From Pseudomonas eutrophicaquae (GTDB lineage Bacteria; Pseudomonadota; Gammaproteobacteria; Pseudomonadales; Pseudomonadaceae), in the NCBI RefSeq assembly GCF_023544715.1, contig NZ_JAMJEZ010000019.1, positions 1 through 43,559 on the forward strand: a stretch of 43,559 bases of DNA, written 5' to 3'. How positions within the stretch are numbered: the stretch's first letter is position 1; every line of letters begins with the position of its first letter. This document shows, in pieces, positions 35,456 through 43,428 of this stretch. The notes under the pieces were generated by a model that saw only the letters and a list, made by a program, of their open reading frames with translations, was not told the origin of the DNA and did not search any database. The position numbers and the translations under genes are program-made.

Positions 35456-37729
35456 TCAGAACCGCAGCGCTACACCGGCCTGCCAGACGCGGCCGGGATC
35501 CACGACAATCGACAGATCTTCGCGGTTGTAGACGCCATTGGCGTCGGAGTCGTAGAACCCGCGCGCGCTGGAATAGAAGCGCTCATCCAGCAGGTTGTCG
35601 ACTTTGAGGAAGGCGGTGAACTGCAGCGGGATGTCACCGGGCGCCATGAAACGCCGCTGATGGGACAGCGCCAGATTGAACAACGTGCGCGAGGGCAGCG
35701 TTTCCTGGTTCAGCTCATCGGCATAGCTGGTGCCCCGATAGTCCATCTCGCCACTCAGCTTCCAGTGCTCGACCGGGAACCAGTTCACCCGCAGGTTGAG
35801 CAGATGGCGCGGTGTGCGCGGCACGCTGTTGCCGCTGTTGTCATAGCGCAGGAACAGCACCTGACTGGCCGGGTTGCTGAACTGGGCCGGATCACTGACC
35901 AGGGCGCCATAGGGGTTGCCCAGGGCCAGGAAGTAGTTGTCGTAATCCTTGAAGCGGCTCTGCAGGAAGGTGTAGGCCAGATCGAAGGACAGGCGGTGGC
36001 GCACCTCGGTACTCAGCGCCAGCTCAAAGCCACGACTGGTCACCCCGCCGATGTTTTCCGGGCGCGGCTCCTCGATATCGGCTGCAGCACTGGCCGCCTT
36101 GTCATTGACGTACTGACCGACGTTGCTGGTGATGAAATCGCGCCGGTCAATGTAGAACAGCGAGGCGTTGAGGCGGGTCGGCCAGCCCAGCCACTGGCTG
36201 TCCTGGTGCAGGCCGATTTCGTAGGTGTAGGCGGTCTCCGGGTCCAGATCCGGGTTATCGGCATACTGACTGACGGTGGGATTGCGGAACCCGGTGGAAA
36301 CCGCACCGTACAGCGACAGATCCGCACTCAGCGCCTTGTTGAAGCCCAGGCGCCAGGAGTGGTTCTGGTACCTGTCACCGGTGTGCAGCCCGCCGGCCAG
36401 GCGATCCAGACCATCCAGATCGGTACTGTCGAAACGGTAGTTGGCCACCAGCGTCAGCCCCTTATCCAGCGACAGCTGCGCCTCGCTGTAGAGGGCTCGG
36501 GTGCGCTCCTCGGTCAGGTAGTCCGACTTGAGCGTGCCCTGCTCGACGACGATCAGGCGGGGGCGGATCGTGGTTGCGTAGCTTTCTTTGGCGGTGGCTT
36601 GCTCATCGAAGGTATTACGGCGCACCTCGGCTCCGCCCATCAGCCCGAGGCGACCGAAGGTTTCCCGGATCTCGAATTTGAGCCCCTGCTGCACCTGGGC
36701 ATAGTCATTGTCGTTCTGGTACTGATCGACCTGATTATCGCTGACCGGACGCCCCTGGGCGTCGTAGCGGATGGGGGCCGACCAGTAGCGGGTGTCATCG
36801 GTGTATTGATAGCCCAGCAGCTGCAGCGTGCCGGTCGCGGAAAAATCCCGCGAGTAGGTGAGATTGTAGCGAGACAGCTCCACATCGAACTGGCGGGTGT
36901 AGCCACGCCCCTCGCTCACGCCGCGCGGGTCGTATTTCGCCATCGTGGCGCCCGATACCGAGCCCTCGCGATCCCGAAAGCGCTCGCTCACCTCGAAACC
37001 GAATGTCAGATCGCTGACATCATCGAGAAAATACTGCAGGTTGCCGGAGAGGCTGGTAGTGTCGCGCTCCGACAGCTCGTAATAGCCATCGCTGCGACGC
37101 GAGACCCATTGCAGGTGTCCTGCCAAGTGTTCGCTGGCAAAGCCGCCGCGCAGGCTGTCACGCTGATAGCCAAAGGAGCCGCGATCGTGCTCGATCGCCA
37201 CGCCCTCGTGACCGGCGCCGCGCTTGGTGGTGATGATGACGGCGCCGGCCAGCGCGTCCTCACCAAACAGGTACGAGGCCCCGCCCTTGACGACACGAAT
37301 CGACTGGATATTGTCGAGATCCACGCTGACCTTGCCGGTCCGCTCGAACACCGGCACGCCGTCGATGACGATGGCCACGCCCGGCTTTTCGCCCATGTAG
37401 CGCTGGTTCTCGATCCCCCGCAGCTTGATCTTGATGCTGTCACCTTCGCCAGACAGATCCGCAGTCACCCCCGGGACAGCCCGCAGGACCTCGATCAGGT
37501 TCGTGGCATGCCGCTCGCTGATTTCCTCATGCTCGATCACCGTTGTGCTGGAGACGACTCGGCTGTCGGCGGCAAAGCGATCCGAAATCGTCGAGCCCGT
37601 GACGGTCAGGCTCTCAAGCTGCACCGGCTCTGCGGCGTACAGTGAGGGGACGGTGCTCGCCAGTAACCATGTGATGGGCGTGCGCAGGGCCTGACTCCGG
37701 AGGTGGAGCCATTGCAGGCGGAAGGACAT
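35456..37729 (-). CDS. TonB-dependent outer-membrane receptor
   Basis: Receptor of 757 aa with a signal peptide (about residues 12-32, ending SLYAAE), a TonB box (VQLESLTVTGS), a plug domain (VLRAVPGVTADLSGEG, GVAIVIDGVP, IQSIRVVKGGASYLFGEDALAGAVIITTK) and a 22-strand barrel ending GVALRF. The plug resembles catecholate/haem/cobalamin receptor types (COG1629); substrate specificity cannot be told from sequence. It is the first gene after a structured leader and is followed almost immediately by the CobN-like gene. AGGA precedes the ATG. No TonB gene is in the window. Confidence 0.93.
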   Translation of the reverse strand: MSFRLQWLHLRSQALRTPITWLLASTVPSLYAAEPVQLESLTVTGSTISDRFAADSRVVSSTTVIEHEEISERHATNLIEVLRAVPGVTADLSGEGDSIKIKLRGIENQRYMGEKPGVAIVIDGVPVFERTGKVSVDLDNIQSIRVVKGGASYLFGEDALAGAVIITTKRGAGHEGVAIEHDRGSFGYQRDSLRGGFASEHLAGHLQWVSRRSDGYYELSERDTTSLSGNLQYFLDDVSDLTFGFEVSERFRDREGSVSGATMAKYDPRGVSEGRGYTRQFDVELSRYNLTYSRDFSATGTLQLLGYQYTDDTRYWSAPIRYDAQGRPVSDNQVDQYQNDNDYAQVQQGLKFEIRETFGRLGLMGGAEVRRNTFDEQATAKESYATTIRPRLIVVEQGTLKSDYLTEERTRALYSEAQLSLDKGLTLVANYRFDSTDLDGLDRLAGGLHTGDRYQNHSWRLGFNKALSADLSLYGAVSTGFRNPTVSQYADNPDLDPETAYTYEIGLHQDSQWLGWPTRLNASLFYIDRRDFITSNVGQYVNDKAASAAADIEEPRPENIGGVTSRGFELALSTEVRHRLSFDLAYTFLQSRFKDYDNYFLALGNPYGALVSDPAQFSNPASQVLFLRYDNSGNSVPRTPRHLLNLRVNWFPVEHWKLSGEMDYRGTSYADELNQETLPSRTLFNLALSHQRRFMAPGDIPLQFTAFLKVDNLLDERFYSSARGFYDSDANGVYNREDLSIVVDPGRVWQAGVALRF

Positions 37730-37783
37730 GCAGTTTTCCTGTTCTTATCCGGTCGAAGGACGGTGCATGCGCTGAGGGCCGGC

Positions 37784-37811
37784 AAAAAAAGCCCCCCTGT
37801 TTCCAGGGGGG
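37784..37811 (-). terminator. Strong intrinsic terminator/attenuator before the TonB receptor
   Basis: On the minus strand CCCCCCTG and CAGGGGGG form a perfect 8-bp stem with a 4-base loop followed by seven consecutive U. It ends 54 bases upstream of the receptor start codon and has no good promoter after it, so it either ends the upstream operon or acts as an attenuator. Confidence 0.88.
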
Positions 37812-38003
37812 ACAGTGCCAATCTGCAGTCCCTGCAGCGAGCGGAGAACCTCGAACCCGTTGTGGAACCCCTAAGCTCCGGTTCGAGGCCGGCGCAGTCT
37901 CCGCAGGCGGCGCCCTGCGCTCAACTGCGACAATCCGCCCCAAGCTTGCCACAGACCGCCGGGGCACAAGGCCTGCGTCAGGGTGTGGCAGCCTGTCGCA
38001 GAC
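37812..38003 (-). ncRNA. Candidate structured leader RNA upstream of the attenuator
   Basis: The 192 bases before the terminator are not coding and hold two extended pairings. Domain 1: CTGCGACA (38001-37994) with TGTCGCAG (37932-37925), enclosing TGCCACA/TGTGGCA. Domain 2: GCGGAGA (37904-37898) with TCTCCGC (37847-37841), enclosing CCTCGAACC (37888-37880) and GGTTCGAGG (37857-37849), all perfect. A CTGCAG/CTGCAG hairpin (37823-37837) lies between domain 2 and the terminator. This is riboswitch-like in size and layout, but I could not fit the conserved cobalamin-riboswitch core, so the ligand is left open. Confidence 0.5.
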
Positions 38004-38543
38004 TCAGAGCGGCAACCAGCGACGAAATCCTGTGCTACCCCGCGAAGCCAGCGGGCACCAGGCGATATCCCAGGGGGTCGGGGGCAGCTCTTCCTGTTCG
38101 ACCGCCAGTGGCAGGCGGGATGCCACATGCTCCTTCCATTCAAAGACCCGGACACCGCTGTCGCGACAAGACAGCACAACGCCCAGCGCCTGGGTGTCGT
38201 CACTGACGGCCCAGCGGGCGGCAGAGGCAATCATCAGCGCTTCGACCTGCTCCTCCGTCAGGCGATCGCGGTATTCCGAGGCCAGCAACCAGCGGCAGGC
38301 CTGAAGGTGAAAGGTCCAGTTCAGCGGGACGCGCTGGCGATAGGCCCAGCGCATGAAATGGCGAAATAGCTCGATGCCCTCGCAGGCATCGAGCTTGAGC
38401 AGACTGGGACAGATATCGAACAGGGCATGCCAGTAGGGCATCAGCCGGGCGTCGAGCTGTACAAAGGAATGAGCATTGCCGGGGTAATCGGGGAAGGGTT
38501 GTATAGCCGGCCGTTTAGCAGGCAGACGAGCCAGTTTTTCCAT
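38004..38543 (-). CDS. Protein of unknown function upstream of the TonB receptor
   Basis: Predicted 179-aa soluble protein, rich in Trp, Leu and Arg, with several helices (MPYWHALFDICPSLLKLDACEGIELF, WTFHLQACRWLLASEYRDRLTEEQVEAL). Some cysteines and histidines are scattered, not in a recognisable metal site. The start is uncertain: ATG 38543 lacks a clear ribosome site, and a GTG at 38624 would lengthen it by 27 residues to lie seven bases from the previous stop. I do not recognise the family; the position between DUF1826/DUF2946-like genes and the receptor suggests a shared role. Confidence 0.65.
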   Translation of the reverse strand: MEKLARLPAKRPAIQPFPDYPGNAHSFVQLDARLMPYWHALFDICPSLLKLDACEGIELFRHFMRWAYRQRVPLNWTFHLQACRWLLASEYRDRLTEEQVEALMIASAARWAVSDDTQALGVVLSCRDSGVRVFEWKEHVASRLPLAVEQEELPPTPWDIAWCPLASRGSTGFRRWLPL

Positions 38544-38630
38544 GCGCAAACATCCAGAGGAACCAGAAACGAAGACACCTGCCACGGGCGATGGCAGGCG
38601 AACAAACGAACGTGCAGCGGGCACGCTGGT

Positions 38631-39002
38631 TCATGGGGCGCGGGGATTGAGGGCGGGCCGGCTTCGGCGCGGGGGTGATTTGTTGCAGGGCTGACGCCAG
38701 GGTAGCGCCCGGACTGGACGACGTGGCCACCAGCAGACCAGCAGGAGCAGCCCCGGTATCAGGACCAGGGCACTGCAGACCGGACAGTCGAGCAGGTTGA
38801 GCGAGGGATCATCACCGGGCAGGGTGCCGAGCGAGGCAACGCGACCGTCCTCACCGGCACACCAGGCGGCATCCAGCAGCACGTCACTCAACAGCATGGC
38901 CAGGCGGTGCTGAGGGCAGGCCAACAGCGTCAGCAGCACACTCATACAGAGCAGGCTGGCCAGCAGGGCGCGATGTGGGTGGCGCAGGAACATCCCTGTC
39001 AT
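38631..39002 (-). CDS. Small exported or membrane protein, DUF2946-like
   Basis: Protein of 123 aa with an N-terminal hydrophobic segment (about residues 12-29, signal or anchor), a central part with CAGEDGRV and LDCPVCSAL, a second hydrophobic helix (about 78-93, LVLIPGLLLLVCWW) and a basic proline-rich tail. The Cys-x-x-Cys near a membrane helix after a CxxxG segment is typical of DUF2946 proteins, which accompany TonB receptors and metal genes. The function is unknown. ATG 39002 is used; ATG 38993 is an alternative. It begins 27 bases after the DUF1826 stop. Confidence 0.65.
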   Translation of the reverse strand: MTGMFLRHPHRALLASLLCMSVLLTLLACPQHRLAMLLSDVLLDAAWCAGEDGRVASLGTLPGDDPSLNLLDCPVCSALVLIPGLLLLVCWWPRRPVRALPWRQPCNKSPPRRSRPALNPRAP

Positions 39003-39029
39003 GTACCGAGCAGTTGCAAAAAAGTCGCC

Positions 39030-39665
39030 TCACTCCAGCCAGTCGAGCGTCAGCAGCAAGCGTCGTTCGTCGTCACTGACGGGGGGTGAGCGGTGGATGA
39101 TGGCGCCGTGCTCGTTGCCCTCCCACCGTTCCCCCTTGAGCAAGGCTACATCCCCGGTACGCATCGAGTGGATCATATCTTCAGCCACTTCAAGAGCCAG
39201 ATTACTCAGCTGCAGGCGTGCCAGGGGCGTGTCTGCCAACCACTGACTGCCCGCCCCAACGTAGGTGGTCACCAGACGTAGCGGTACGCGGTCGACATGG
39301 AAGCGCGGACACATGGCCTTGTCAAGCAAACGCAGGCGCAGGCCAACGCGCCGCGCATCCAGCAGGCAGGCATAGGCCTGTAGAAGCCAGCTCACGTCCG
39401 CGATAAAGGCGGCATAACCCGGCAGATTCGAGAACTCACTCGCCAAGTGATGGAGTTCCGGCTCGGCATCGGTGATCTCGAGGCTCAGGGAGTCCGCCAG
39501 CGGCCGGCCACACGCCACCAGCGCGGCGGTAAATTCAGATACCTCCTGTGAGAGGGTGCGCTGCCAGACCGCTAGGTTGACGCCATCGTGCAGCACTTCA
39601 GTGAGCACCTCTGGCGAGTCCCCGCAGACCTGACGCGGTGGCGCCATGAGTTTCAAAGCCCGCAT
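39030..39665 (-). CDS. DUF1826 family protein
   Basis: Cytoplasmic protein of 211 aa. It shows the DUF1826 pattern: an opening with NLAVWQRTL, then CPRFHVDRVPLRLVTTYVGAGSQWL in the middle and the C-terminal segment GDVALLKGERWEGN followed by AIIHRSPP. The spaced CPxFHxD residues, His in the C-terminal half and the beta-rich character suggest a metal-binding cupin-like fold. DUF1826 genes often sit beside Zur-regulated COG0523 metal chaperones, so a link to zinc limitation is plausible. ATG 39665 is selected over 39722 because it has AGAGGAGGG about 7 bases upstream. It is the first gene of the minus-strand series leading to the receptor. Confidence 0.78.
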   Translation of the reverse strand: MRALKLMAPPRQVCGDSPEVLTEVLHDGVNLAVWQRTLSQEVSEFTAALVACGRPLADSLSLEITDAEPELHHLASEFSNLPGYAAFIADVSWLLQAYACLLDARRVGLRLRLLDKAMCPRFHVDRVPLRLVTTYVGAGSQWLADTPLARLQLSNLALEVAEDMIHSMRTGDVALLKGERWEGNEHGAIIHRSPPVSDDERRLLLTLDWLE

Positions 39666-39811
39666 CAAACGCCCTCCTCTGCCAGCAATCTGTCCCGGCT
39701 TGCCAACCCGGTGGGGCGGCACATGCCGCGGCCATGCCCTTTGCCGCGGGCTCCAGCGCCCCGTGAGTCAAAATAGTTCATCGGCGCACCTCACGCGAGC
39801 CCATTAAAAAC

Positions 39812-39828
39812 TTGTTATAACGTAATAA
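39812..39828 (-). promoter_or_regulatory. Zur-box-like AT-rich dyad upstream of DUF1826
   Basis: TTGTTATAACGTAATAA resembles the gammaproteobacterial Zur site (TGTTATAnTATAACA, about three mismatches over 15 positions) and is the only strongly AT-rich block in the neighbourhood. It lies about 147 bases before the DUF1826 start. The 345-base gap 39666-40010 otherwise contains only a possible transposon-end relic at 39884-39902. Confidence 0.45.
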
Positions 39829-40010
39829 ATTATCCAAAACCGGTGGTTGCGTCCACAGATCTCAGCAATGCTGTAGAAGGTATTGATGTGTACAAAAGGC
39901 AGGATCAGGGGCAGCAAGTAGGGACGCCGGCGTGCCTCTTGACCGCCCGCGGTGATGGAGCCCACCCTGTGAGTCTTTCGTTTTGGTCGACCCTTCAGGA
40001 GCGCTTACGC

Positions 40011-40226
40011 ATGATCATCGATCTTTCCGGCAAGACGGCCCTTGTGACCGGATCCACCAGCGGCATCGGACTGGCCATTGTCCGAGGGCTGGCCGAGGCC
40101 GGCGCGACCGTCATCATCAGCGGTCGCCAGCAGGCACACGTCGATGCCGCACTGGCAGGGCTGCGCACCACGCGGGCCGGTGCAGCGCTGCGCGTTGAAG
40201 GTGGCATCGTCGAAAGCATCGCCTGA
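40011..40226 (+). pseudogene. Truncated short-chain dehydrogenase/reductase fragment
   Basis: Starts with [20 protein letters not shown], the Rossmann nucleotide-binding segment of SDR enzymes (TGxxxGIG), continues through [10 protein letters not shown] and stops after 71 residues where the family runs to about 250. The catalytic Ser-Tyr-Lys part is missing. The last residues ([10 protein letters not shown]) depart from the family pattern, so the break lies near 40190. CAGGAG lies 11-16 bases before the ATG. Best read as the remnant of a gene cut by deletion or insertion; a short functional peptide is unlikely. The following 239 bases (40227-40465) hold no gene. Confidence 0.8.
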
Positions 40227-40247
40227 TCCGCCCACCACAACCCTATG

Positions 40248-40276
40248 CCACACCGCCCGCACAGCGCTGTGTGGCG
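40248..40276. terminator. Hairpin after the SDR fragment
   Basis: GCCACAC and GTGTGGC (7-bp arms, 15-base loop) lie 22 bases after the fragment stop. No T-tract is present. Confidence 0.3.
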
Positions 40277-40465
40277 TATGGTTGCAGGGCGTACGCGATG
40301 CAGGGAGCCTGACCCATGTCGCAATACGGATAAACCTTGATTGATCGGCAGTGAAGTTCATCACAAAATGCCGGCCAGCTGATATCAATGGCTGGATGTG
40401 TAAGGAGTGGCTGCACATCATGTTCGGCTGATTCCCTCGGTACCCGCCCCCCCACGAGACCGTGC

Positions 40466-42136
40466 ATGAGCCTTAAGACCCGCTTCCTGCTGATTGCTGC
40501 CGCCATCGTGACCACCGCCTCACTGGCCAGCTGGGCCGTATTACCACAGATTACCGGGCGTATTGCAGAGAACTGGGCGCAGCGCATGGCCGAGCTTCAG
40601 GTACGCCATGACAGTGCCCGCCTGCTGCAGTTGGTAGAGCGTGAAATGGCACTGGCCCGTCAGCTAGCGGACTCGCCACTGATGCAGCAGTGGATGAACT
40701 CGACACAACGCGAAGCGCTGGAAGCGCAGATGCTCGAGGAGCTGGAGCGCTATCGGCGCAACTTCCGCGATGGCAGCTACTTTGTGGCCCGTCTCGACGA
40801 CGGTGCGTACTACTACGACAGCGCGGACTCTGCCCAAGAAACGCTGCGCTATCATCTGGTTGCTGATACGCAACGCGATGCCTGGTTCTACTCGCAGATC
40901 CAGCAGCAGCAGGAACTGCGGGTCGGGGTCAATTTTGATGAAACCGTGGGCACAACCAAGCTGTGGATCAATGCACTGGTCCGCACTGAACAGGGTATCG
41001 CCGGCGTCGTTGGAACCGGACTGGAGCTGCAAAAGCTGCTACGCGACATCGTCGATACGGATCATCCGGCGGTCACCACGCTGTTCGTCAACCGGGAGGG
41101 TGCGATTCAGCTGCATCGCGATCCGGATATCATCGATTATGCGAGCGTGGTGCGCCACGAAGGCATGCAGCATACCCTGGACTTGCTGTTCACCGATGCA
41201 GACGATCGCCAGCGCATCCGGCAGATGATGAATACCCTGGTCAAGCCCTCGAGTGATGCCACCAAGGTGCTCAGTGCCCGCGTACAGTTTGACGAACAGC
41301 GCCATTTGGCCGGGATCACCTACCTGCCCAGCATCGACTGGTTTGAAATCACCCTGATCAATACCGGGGAATTGATCCCGGCAGATAGTTTTAGGCCATT
41401 GATGCTCGCACTGGGCATCGTGCTGCTGTTGACCCTGTGGCTGATGCAGCAGACGTTGCAGCGCCTTATCTTCCACCCGCTGCATACCCTCGATGCGGCG
41501 ATGTATCGTGTGCGTAATGGCGAGCCTTTGGCGGGAAGCCTGCCGGCCCGGCAGAATGAAATCGGCAGCCTGATCCAGCACTTCGAACACATGGCGCACG
41601 CCGTACAGGACAATACCCGCCAGCTGGAGAACATGGTTGAGCAGCGTACGGAGACCCTGCAGCGACTGGCACGTATCGACCCGCTGACCGAATTGCATAA
41701 CCGCATCGGCCTGCATGAACGCATGGTTGAGGAATATGCGCGGAGTAACCGACAGGGCACGCGCTTTGGTCTGCTCTGGCTGGCTATCGACGATTTTCAA
41801 GCACTGCCGCAGTCGGGATTGGGGCACGCGCGGTTGCAGATCGAGATGGCCCATCAACTGCGGCGCAATGTACGCCCTTACGATATGGTGGGTTACTGGG
41901 CGGCGGGAGAGTTCCTGCTCGTAATCGCCGCTTGCGAGCATGCAGACCTTGGCAAGATCGCTGAACGCCTGCACCACGCCATCATGTCGTCAATGTCGCT
42001 GCCTTTGACCCTCAGCATCGGCGCCTGCATGGTTGATCAAGGGGAACATCTCGAGCACTCGCTGGCGCGTACCGAACAGGCACTAGAACAAGCCCGCCAA
42101 CTGGGCGGCAACTGCGTCTACCTGCAGGAAAACTGA
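40466..42136 (+). CDS. Membrane sensor with degenerate GGDEF domain
   Basis: Protein of 556 aa: N-terminal helix (about 6-26), a periplasmic dCache-like sensor (about 30-300; YFVARLDDGAYYYDSAD, RVGVNFDETVGTTKLWINALVR, GIAGVVGTGLEL), second helix (about 309-330), HAMP (LIFHPLHTLDAAMYRVRNG), coiled coil, then a GGDEF domain beginning RIDPLTELHNRIGL. The signature site reads AAGEF (about residues 479-483) instead of GGDEF/GGEEF, so the two glycines and the metal/catalytic Asp are altered; diguanylate cyclase activity is doubtful and a receptor or regulatory role is more likely. ATG 40466 opens the first helix; upstream codons look non-coding. It stands alone and is convergent with the UbiB-like gene. 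Confidence 0.88.
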   Translation: MSLKTRFLLIAAAIVTTASLASWAVLPQITGRIAENWAQRMAELQVRHDSARLLQLVEREMALARQLADSPLMQQWMNSTQREALEAQMLEELERYRRNFRDGSYFVARLDDGAYYYDSADSAQETLRYHLVADTQRDAWFYSQIQQQQELRVGVNFDETVGTTKLWINALVRTEQGIAGVVGTGLELQKLLRDIVDTDHPAVTTLFVNREGAIQLHRDPDIIDYASVVRHEGMQHTLDLLFTDADDRQRIRQMMNTLVKPSSDATKVLSARVQFDEQRHLAGITYLPSIDWFEITLINTGELIPADSFRPLMLALGIVLLLTLWLMQQTLQRLIFHPLHTLDAAMYRVRNGEPLAGSLPARQNEIGSLIQHFEHMAHAVQDNTRQLENMVEQRTETLQRLARIDPLTELHNRIGLHERMVEEYARSNRQGTRFGLLWLAIDDFQALPQSGLGHARLQIEMAHQLRRNVRPYDMVGYWAAGEFLLVIAACEHADLGKIAERLHHAIMSSMSLPLTLSIGACMVDQGEHLEHSLARTEQALEQARQLGGNCVYLQEN

Positions 42137-42147
42137 GCACTATCGAC

Positions 42148-43428
42148 TCATGCGGATTGGGCGAGCAAGGCCTGCTCCAAACGATCCGCCAAGGGGATCG
42201 GCACACCCAGGCGCAGGAAGTTCCAGTAGTGCCCTTCCAGGGTGCGGTTGAGCATCAGCACACTGGGCGAGGGCTGTAGGCTGCTCAGCATGCTGGTGAC
42301 CTGGCTCGATAGCGCAATGGCTTCTTGATGCAGAAGGCTGGTGGCAAAATCCCACTGCGCGTCAGGTTGCAAGACAGGCTGCAGCAATGTAATCAGGCGT
42401 CGGTAGAGTTCCCAAGGAGGAGCTGAAGCCGGTTGCCTTGATCCCATGTGCTGAAAGGCCTGCTCCAGCGCCTCGGGCCGGCCTTGCTGCAAAGCTCGAT
42501 AGGTCGAGGTATACGCACTGAGCGTCTGCATCGTGAGTGGCTGGATGCAGCCAAAATCATAGATGACCAACGCCCCCTCGGGCGTATAGGCAAAGTTGCC
42601 TGCATGGGGGTCGGCGTGTAGCAGCTTCAGTTCAAAGGCTTGCTCTGTCAGCCAGCTCAACAGTGTATTCGCCAGACGCTGACGGACGATGGCGCTGGCT
42701 TCATGCACCTGAGCCATGGGCAGCCCCTGAACCTCACTCAACACCAGGATACCCGGGCGGCACAAATCCTCACGGGGAATCGGCATGCGCAGGTTTGGCC
42801 AGTCCGCGAAATGCTGATGAAAACGCTGCAGATGATGCAGTTCGAGGACGTAATCCAGCTCTGTAGTGATGCTGCGCTCCAGCTCCTGATATACCGCTTC
42901 AAGCTGAGCGGATGGCACCTTAAGCAGGCGTGCCAGTGGCAGTAGGCGGCGCAATTGCTGAAGATCGGCCTTACAGATAGCCGCCATCCCGGGATACTGC
43001 ACCTTGAGGATGACCGGCTGACCATCGACGGTGATGGCACGATGCACTTGTGCCAATGAGGCGGCAGCGAACGGCTCCTCGTCGATATGACGAAAATAAT
43101 CGCTCAAGTTTGAGCCATAGCAGGCGCGTAAGTGCTGTTGCAGGTGATCGAAGGGTAAGGCAGGTACCTGATTCTGTAAGCGCTGCAGTGCTTGCAGGAT
43201 TGGCTCTGGCAATATGCCCTGCCACTGCGAGCTCATCTGACCCAGTTTGAGCACGGGCCCTTTCATATTGCCCAGCACTTCACCTAAGAGATCGCCAATG
43301 GGCTGCCAGTCAATACCGCTACGGCCTTTCAGGATACGCTGCCCGGCCACACCACCTGCAATACGGGCAGTCATACCGGCTAATGTCAGGAAGCGCCCAA
43401 ATGCAGAACGGGAAGGAAGATCAGGCAT
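42148..43428 (-). CDS. ABC1/UbiB-family atypical kinase-like protein
   Basis: Protein of 426 aa of the UbiB/ADCK group. The diagnostic KxGQ motif is Lys61-Leu-Gly-Gln64 in GPVLKLGQMSS; the Ala-rich loop replacing the glycine-rich loop is AAASLAQVHR (121-130); the VAIK-type Lys142 is in VILKVQYPG; the catalytic loop is LLHADPHAGNF and the metal-binding DFG follows in VIYDFGC. The family supports ubiquinone synthesis or lipid handling as an ATPase rather than a protein kinase. It is shorter than the housekeeping UbiB (about 530 aa) and lacks its C-terminal membrane helices, so it is a paralogue. Only 11 bases separate its stop from that of the convergent GGDEF gene. Confidence 0.9.
   Translation of the reverse strand: MPDLPSRSAFGRFLTLAGMTARIAGGVAGQRILKGRSGIDWQPIGDLLGEVLGNMKGPVLKLGQMSSQWQGILPEPILQALQRLQNQVPALPFDHLQQHLRACYGSNLSDYFRHIDEEPFAAASLAQVHRAITVDGQPVILKVQYPGMAAICKADLQQLRRLLPLARLLKVPSAQLEAVYQELERSITTELDYVLELHHLQRFHQHFADWPNLRMPIPREDLCRPGILVLSEVQGLPMAQVHEASAIVRQRLANTLLSWLTEQAFELKLLHADPHAGNFAYTPEGALVIYDFGCIQPLTMQTLSAYTSTYRALQQGRPEALEQAFQHMGSRQPASAPPWELYRRLITLLQPVLQPDAQWDFATSLLHQEAIALSSQVTSMLSSLQPSPSVLMLNRTLEGHYWNFLRLGVPIPLADRLEQALLAQSA

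Noticed and set aside
37841-37904. tRNA-like element (7-bp acceptor-like stem and GGTTCGA string)
   Set aside because: Only 64 bases long, the TTCGA segment is at the wrong distance from the 3' arm and no anticodon or T stem forms.
37812-38003. Cobalamin riboswitch
   Set aside because: Expected from the receptor/CobN context, but the conserved core and the B12 box were not found on the minus strand; a loose AAGC...ACCGCC match is on the wrong strand. Kept as an unassigned leader.
39884-39902. Sequencing adapter contamination, because one frame reads DVYKRQ as the Nextera mosaic end does
   Set aside because: The nucleotide sequence differs from the adapter at four of 19 positions, so it is not adapter read-through; a natural transposon-end relic or chance is more likely.
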